Origin: an uncultured Chitinophagales bacterium | GTDB taxonomy: Bacteria; Bacteroidota; Bacteroidia; Chitinophagales; UBA2359 | Direction of reading: 5' to 3' | DNA length: 64,000 bases | NCBI GenBank assembly: GCA_937927195.1 | Contig: CALBCY010000109.1 | Location: 21,125 to 85,124 of the forward strand | The notes under the pieces: model-generated | The model's database searches: none | What the model saw: only the letters and a program-made list of their open reading frames with translations | What the model was told of the DNA's origin: nothing | Translations under genes and position numbers: made by a program | In this document: positions 60,841-64,000 of the stretch, in pieces | Position numbering within the stretch: the stretch's first letter is position 1 | Layout of the letters: every line of letters begins with the position of its first letter

Positions 60841-60883
60841 AGCGAAAAAACATTAAAAACTTGATAAATACACGACTGCTCGC

Positions 60884-60891
60884 TATTTTTG
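60884..60891 (+). promoter_or_regulatory. candidate -7 box for merC
   Basis: TATTTTTG matches TAnnTTTG exactly, and a TTG about 20 bases upstream (60861) could be part of the -33 element. It touches the palindromic operator. Confidence 0.6.
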
Positions 60892-60904
60892 CAACCTAGT
60901 TGCA
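60890..60904. promoter_or_regulatory. palindromic operator, candidate Zur box
   Basis: TGCAAC-CTA-GTTGCA is a perfect 6-3-6 inverted repeat overlapping the last bases of the merC -7 box, in the region shared with the divergent Fur-family gene. Binding there would block merC transcription. Confidence 0.65.
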
Positions 60905-60944
60905 TCTAAAGTCGTAATATTGGGAACAATCAATTAAGGGATTT

Positions 60945-61313
60945 ATGAAATCAAGTATCAAAAAGTTAAGTAGTTGGAGTATGGCCTTGTCGTTTTTGTG
61001 TGCCATCCACTGCATGGCCATGCCGATACTTGTAGCTGGTGTTTCACTTGCAGGCCTATCCTTTTTTGTCGATCCTTTTTGGGAAATGGTGATTATCATT
61101 GCCAGTTCATTATTAGCTGCTTCCGCTTTAATTTCCTCCTATAAAAAGCATCAAAACATTAAACCTCTTCTCATCTTTGTTTTAGGGATGCTCATCATCC
61201 TTCCTGGAATGGTTTCTCATATTCATCTTTTAATCGCTTCCGGATCTATCTTTAGTGCGATTGCCCTACTGTTCAATTGGCAAATTGCAAAGAAGCAGGC
61301 CAGATGTTGTTAG
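60945..61313 (+). CDS. MerC-domain membrane protein
   Basis: 122 residues with four predicted transmembrane helices, typical of the MerC family. The first helix carries LSFLCAIHCMAMPILVAG, with the Cys-x-x-His-Cys that binds metal in MerC mercury transporters. A second conserved site HIHLLIA lies in the third or fourth helix, and the protein ends ARCC. In non-mercury contexts, small MerC proteins beside Fur/Zur regulators are thought to help metal uptake or sensing. No mer operon is present, so a zinc or other metal role is more likely. The palindrome at 60890 is positioned to repress it. Confidence 0.88.
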   Translation: MKSSIKKLSSWSMALSFLCAIHCMAMPILVAGVSLAGLSFFVDPFWEMVIIIASSLLAASALISSYKKHQNIKPLLIFVLGMLIILPGMVSHIHLLIASGSIFSAIALLFNWQIAKKQARCC

Positions 61314-61414
61314 TGTTTTGTTTTTGAGCATGTGCCATTTTACCTCGTAGAAGCGAAGACATAAAATCTGAGTGCCTTTTGATTTTAGTAAAAAAAGAGT
61401 ACTTTCATTAACAC

Positions 61415-62605
61415 ATGAATCCAAATTACTCTTACTACAATAATATCTTTAAGGGCCAGAAATTTCCTTTGGCTTATTTAGACATCGATTTATTGGATCA
61501 GAATATTGAAATGCTTCTCAAGCGTTCGAAAAGTTCTAAAATTAGAATTGCAAGTAAGTCGGTTCGCTGCGTTGAAGTACTTTCTTATATTTTGAAAAGT
61601 GATCCTCAGTTTCAAGGGCTCATGACTTTTACTGCAGATGAAACTGTTTTCCTGAGTCAAAAGGGATTCGACGATCTTTTGATAGCCTACCCCATTGCCA
61701 ATCCTGAAAATTACCCAGAACTTTTTAATGAAATTGAAAATGGAAAATCGATTTATCTGATGATCGATTGCATTGATCACCTGCAGCAATTAGAAAAAAT
61801 CGGTCAGGAAAGAAATTTGAATGTCCCCATTTGTGTTGACCTAGATTTGTCAGTGGATTTTCCATTCCTGCATTTTGGTGTATGGCGTTCACCGATAACC
61901 AACAATGCACCATTAAAAGAAATACTCGAATACCTAAAAAATTGCAAGCATTTAAGCTTGGAAGCTTTAATGGGATACGAAGCTCAAATTGCGGGAGTTG
62001 GAGATAATTTTCAAGGAGCCACTTTGAAAAACAAGGCGGTTGAGATGATGAAAAATAAATCCATTTCTAAAATTGCTGATCGCCGAAGCAAAGCGGTAGA
62101 TCTAATAAAGGAATATGGCCATGTTTTGAAAGTTGTAAATGGTGGTGGAACTGGAAGCATTGAAAGCACCATTAAAGAAAGCAAAGTCAGTGAGGTAACA
62201 GTCGGTTCTGGATTCTACAATTCTCATTTGTTCGACAATTACAAAAAATTCAAACTCAGACCTGCAGCTGGTTTTGCCGCTTCAATATGCAGGATACCAA
62301 AGCCTGGAATATACACTTGCCATGGTGGTGGTTACATTGCTTCTGGAGCAATAGAGGCAGTAAAAGCTCCTATGCCCTTTTTACCTAAAGGTGTAACTTT
62401 GGATAAATTGGAAGGAGCAGGTGAAGTACAAACCCCCATTCACTATCAAGGAACAGAAAAATTAAAAATTGGCGATCCCATTTTCTTTAGGCATTCTAAG
62501 GCAGGCGAGTTGTGCGAACGCTTCAATGAAATGCATTTTATTAAGGATGGTAAAATAATCAACACAGTGCCCACCTATCGTGGAGAGGGCAAATGTTTTT
62601 TGTAA
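61415..62605 (+). CDS. alanine-racemase-fold D-amino-acid aldolase/deaminase family
   Basis: 396 residues. The N-terminal TIM barrel has a PLP-binding start FPLAYLDIDLLDQNIEMLLKR with the KSVRCVEVL block (the Lys of ASKS likely forms the Schiff base), then VDLDLSVDFPFLHFGVWRSP and LEALMGYEAQIAGVGD. The C-terminal beta domain resembles D-serine dehydratase/D-threonine aldolase (GAGEVQTPIHY, IGDPIFFRHSKAGELCERFNEM), where metal-binding His and Cys are expected. The gene is followed by a VAO-type lactone oxidase on the same strand, a pairing I recall from several phyla as an 'aldolase + D-arabinono-lactone oxidase' unit. Real substrate unknown; D-amino acid or 3-hydroxy amino acid cleavage is the family guess. 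Confidence 0.85.
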   Translation: MNPNYSYYNNIFKGQKFPLAYLDIDLLDQNIEMLLKRSKSSKIRIASKSVRCVEVLSYILKSDPQFQGLMTFTADETVFLSQKGFDDLLIAYPIANPENYPELFNEIENGKSIYLMIDCIDHLQQLEKIGQERNLNVPICVDLDLSVDFPFLHFGVWRSPITNNAPLKEILEYLKNCKHLSLEALMGYEAQIAGVGDNFQGATLKNKAVEMMKNKSISKIADRRSKAVDLIKEYGHVLKVVNGGGTGSIESTIKESKVSEVTVGSGFYNSHLFDNYKKFKLRPAAGFAASICRIPKPGIYTCHGGGYIASGAIEAVKAPMPFLPKGVTLDKLEGAGEVQTPIHYQGTEKLKIGDPIFFRHSKAGELCERFNEMHFIKDGKIINTVPTYRGEGKCFL

Positions 62606-62963
62606 GACTATATTCCGTATACTCACCTTTCCAAGCTCTTTTCGAAGTCTTCTCAATTGATCAAAAAAAAATAAAATTTAGCTTTATTGCCAATAATAAA
62701 TAAATTTTTCGTAGTAGTCACTTGGTGACTAGTACGAAAAAAAATCGACTTATTGAAGTTATCAGCATTAAATATCAATTTAGAAAGTTGTTGATAAAAA
62801 GAAAACTATTTCTTGTGGACATCTATCCAATCCCGAAGAAAATTTGAAGGTACAACTACTCTATAGATGCAATCTTGATTAGAAAACTAGAATCAGTCAG
62901 TTAAAGAAAACCGAATTACAATTACAATCCTCTTTATATCTCTTTTTTTTCTTATTTTAATAA
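62606..62963. other. 358-bp gap with a long imperfect palindrome
   Basis: No coding frame. It contains the 17-bp inverted repeat at 62705-62741. The gap is large for genes presumed to act together, so each may have its own promoter. Confidence 0.6.
62705..62741. repeat. 17-bp inverted repeat with one mismatch
   Basis: TTTTTCGTAGTAGTCAC and its near-complement pair around a TTG loop. On the plus strand it ends in A rather than T, so it is not a standard terminator for the upstream aldolase-family gene. Confidence 0.75.
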
Positions 62964-64000
62964 ATGAAAAATTGGTCTGGACATATAAATTGGACACCGA
63001 AGAAAATTGAGTATCCTGAAAACGAAGAACGCATTCAGGAAATCATTAAGCATGCCATTTCACAAAACAAAAAAGTCAGAATAATTGGAACTGGCCACTC
63101 TTTTGTTCCGCTCTGCAAAACAGACCAGGTTCTGATCAGCCTCGATCAATACCAAGGAATCATTTCATGTAACAAAGACAAACACACAGCCATTGTAAAG
63201 GCAGGCACCAAACTAAAATTATTGGGACAACTTTTGCATGAGCAAGGAATGGCTCAAGAAAACCTCGGGGACATCGATGCACAGTCAATCGCTGGATCGA
63301 TAGGGACAGGAACACATGGAACAGGAACAGCTTTTGGCAACCTTTCAACGCAGGTTTTGTCCTTGCGATTCATCAATGGAAAAGGAGAAATTATTGAATG
63401 CAGTGAAGAAAATAATCGCGAGATTTTCAAAGCAGCGCAAATTTCTCTCGGTTCTTTGGGCATTATCACACAGATCACTTTGCAATGTGTTCCTTCCTAT
63501 AAATTGGAATTGGTAAAAAGTAAAGACACCCTGGACAATACGCTTAAAGATTTAGCAAAATTAAATGCCAACAATAGAAATTTCGAATTTTATTGGATGC
63601 CTTTCACTGAGATTGTCCAACATAAAATTTCTAACATCAGCGAAGCACCAACAAACAAAGTCGGATTGATCAACCATTTAAATGAAGTTGTTGTAGAAAA
63701 TGCTTTCTTTAAACTGTTGTGTGAAACAGGAAATATTTTCCCAAATTCCAGCTCTTCAATTTCCTCTTTGATCGCCAACTTGATGACCAAGGAAACCAAG
63801 GTCAGTAACAGTCATCAAGTTTATTCAACACCTCGTTATGTTCGATTTAATGAGATGGAATACAATGTCCCAATGGATGCATATCCATCTGTAAAAAAAG
63901 ACATGGTTGCGATGTTCAACAAGAAGAAATATAAAATAATGTTTCCCATTGAAAATCGTTTTGTCAAGAGAGACGACATTTATTTGAGTCCCGCTTATGA
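62964..64000 (+). CDS. VAO-type FAD-linked sugar-1,4-lactone oxidase, 3' truncated by window edge
   Basis: The frame is open from ATG 62964 to the right edge (345 codons seen; about 430-450 expected). The FAD-binding PCMH domain has VRIIGTGHSFVPLC, in which the His of GHS is the usual covalent flavin attachment residue, then IVKAGTKLKLLGQLLHEQG, LGDIDAQSIAGSIGTGTHGTG and LGSLGIITQITLQCVPSYKL. The ALO-type substrate domain follows (FYWMPFTE, and a later FPIENRFVKRDD which is a family landmark). Relatives oxidise L-gulono-, L-galactono- or D-arabinono-1,4-lactone, or alditols, with release of hydrogen peroxide. It is downstream of the aldolase-fold gene. The catalytic C-terminal Cys/Glu/Lys region is outside the window. 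Confidence 0.88.
   Translation, partial: MKNWSGHINWTPKKIEYPENEERIQEIIKHAISQNKKVRIIGTGHSFVPLCKTDQVLISLDQYQGIISCNKDKHTAIVKAGTKLKLLGQLLHEQGMAQENLGDIDAQSIAGSIGTGTHGTGTAFGNLSTQVLSLRFINGKGEIIECSEENNREIFKAAQISLGSLGIITQITLQCVPSYKLELVKSKDTLDNTLKDLAKLNANNRNFEFYWMPFTEIVQHKISNISEAPTNKVGLINHLNEVVVENAFFKLLCETGNIFPNSSSSISSLIANLMTKETKVSNSHQVYSTPRYVRFNEMEYNVPMDAYPSVKKDMVAMFNKKKYKIMFPIENRFVKRDDIYLSPAY

Noticed and set aside
62705..62741. Palindrome considered as an intrinsic terminator
   Set aside because: No T run follows the stem on the strand of the upstream gene, and it is 100 bases past the stop.

Overview
The window is chromosomal DNA from an AT-rich member of the Bacteroidota, most likely a Saprospiria-type lineage. 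The evidence is the number of exported proteins ending in type IX secretion (T9SS) type A sorting domains, the PKD, GEVED, CotH, M43, DUF6029 and Omp28 families, AT-rich leaders without clear Shine-Dalgarno sequences, and several perfect TAnnTTTG promoter -7 boxes. Lineage placement below phylum is inference. I see no rRNA, insertion sequence, integrase, prophage or CRISPR array. The only tRNA is tRNA-Phe(GAA).

Layout. 1-13 kb: an edge-truncated DUF1835 gene, two convergent lipoproteins (one with a SPOR domain), a CotH-family surface protein, a DUF3089 hydrolase coupled to a GH2 beta-mannosidase, an S74/T9SS protein and an endonuclease/exonuclease/phosphatase-family protein. 13.5-21.6 kb: transketolase with a GC-rich repeat element in its leader, a LysE exporter preceded by an unrecognised small reading frame, a His-rich secreted protein, an HSL-type hydrolase, a frameshifted potassium channel, an msrA lipoprotein gene overlapped by a small gene, and tRNA-Phe. 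21.7-33 kb: DsbD with three alpha-type domains spread over two genes, a DUF6427-like membrane protein, two tandem M43 metalloproteases with a shared dockerin-like C-terminus, an OmpA lipoprotein, a coiled-coil secreted protein and an NlpC/P60 peptidase.

33-46 kb: a nitroreductase behind a perfect 20-bp palindromic operator, a GEVED/PKD/T9SS protein, an O-antigen-ligase-like TPR protein and the 2-oxoglutarate dehydrogenase cluster sucA-sucB-lpdA, whose two internal gaps carry strong palindromes. 46-64 kb: a DUF1028 protein, a 1257-residue CAP/cysteine-repeat T9SS protein, a group containing TlpA, DUF6029, Omp28 and an Ig-like lipoprotein, a PLP decarboxylase divergent from an Lrp/AsnC regulator, a protein of three near-identical 252-residue repeats, a Zur-like Fur regulator divergent from merC with a candidate operator, and an alanine-racemase-fold aldolase followed by a VAO-type lactone oxidase cut by the right edge.

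Working picture: core central metabolism (transketolase, the 2-oxoglutarate dehydrogenase complex) is embedded among envelope and secretion genes. Envelope thiol chemistry recurs (DsbD, MsrA, TlpA, Omp28), as do surface adhesins and hydrolases sent out by T9SS. The most interesting unexplained signals are the M43 C-terminal module, the palindromic intergenic repeats, two regulatory palindromes overlapping -7 boxes, and several small reading frames.
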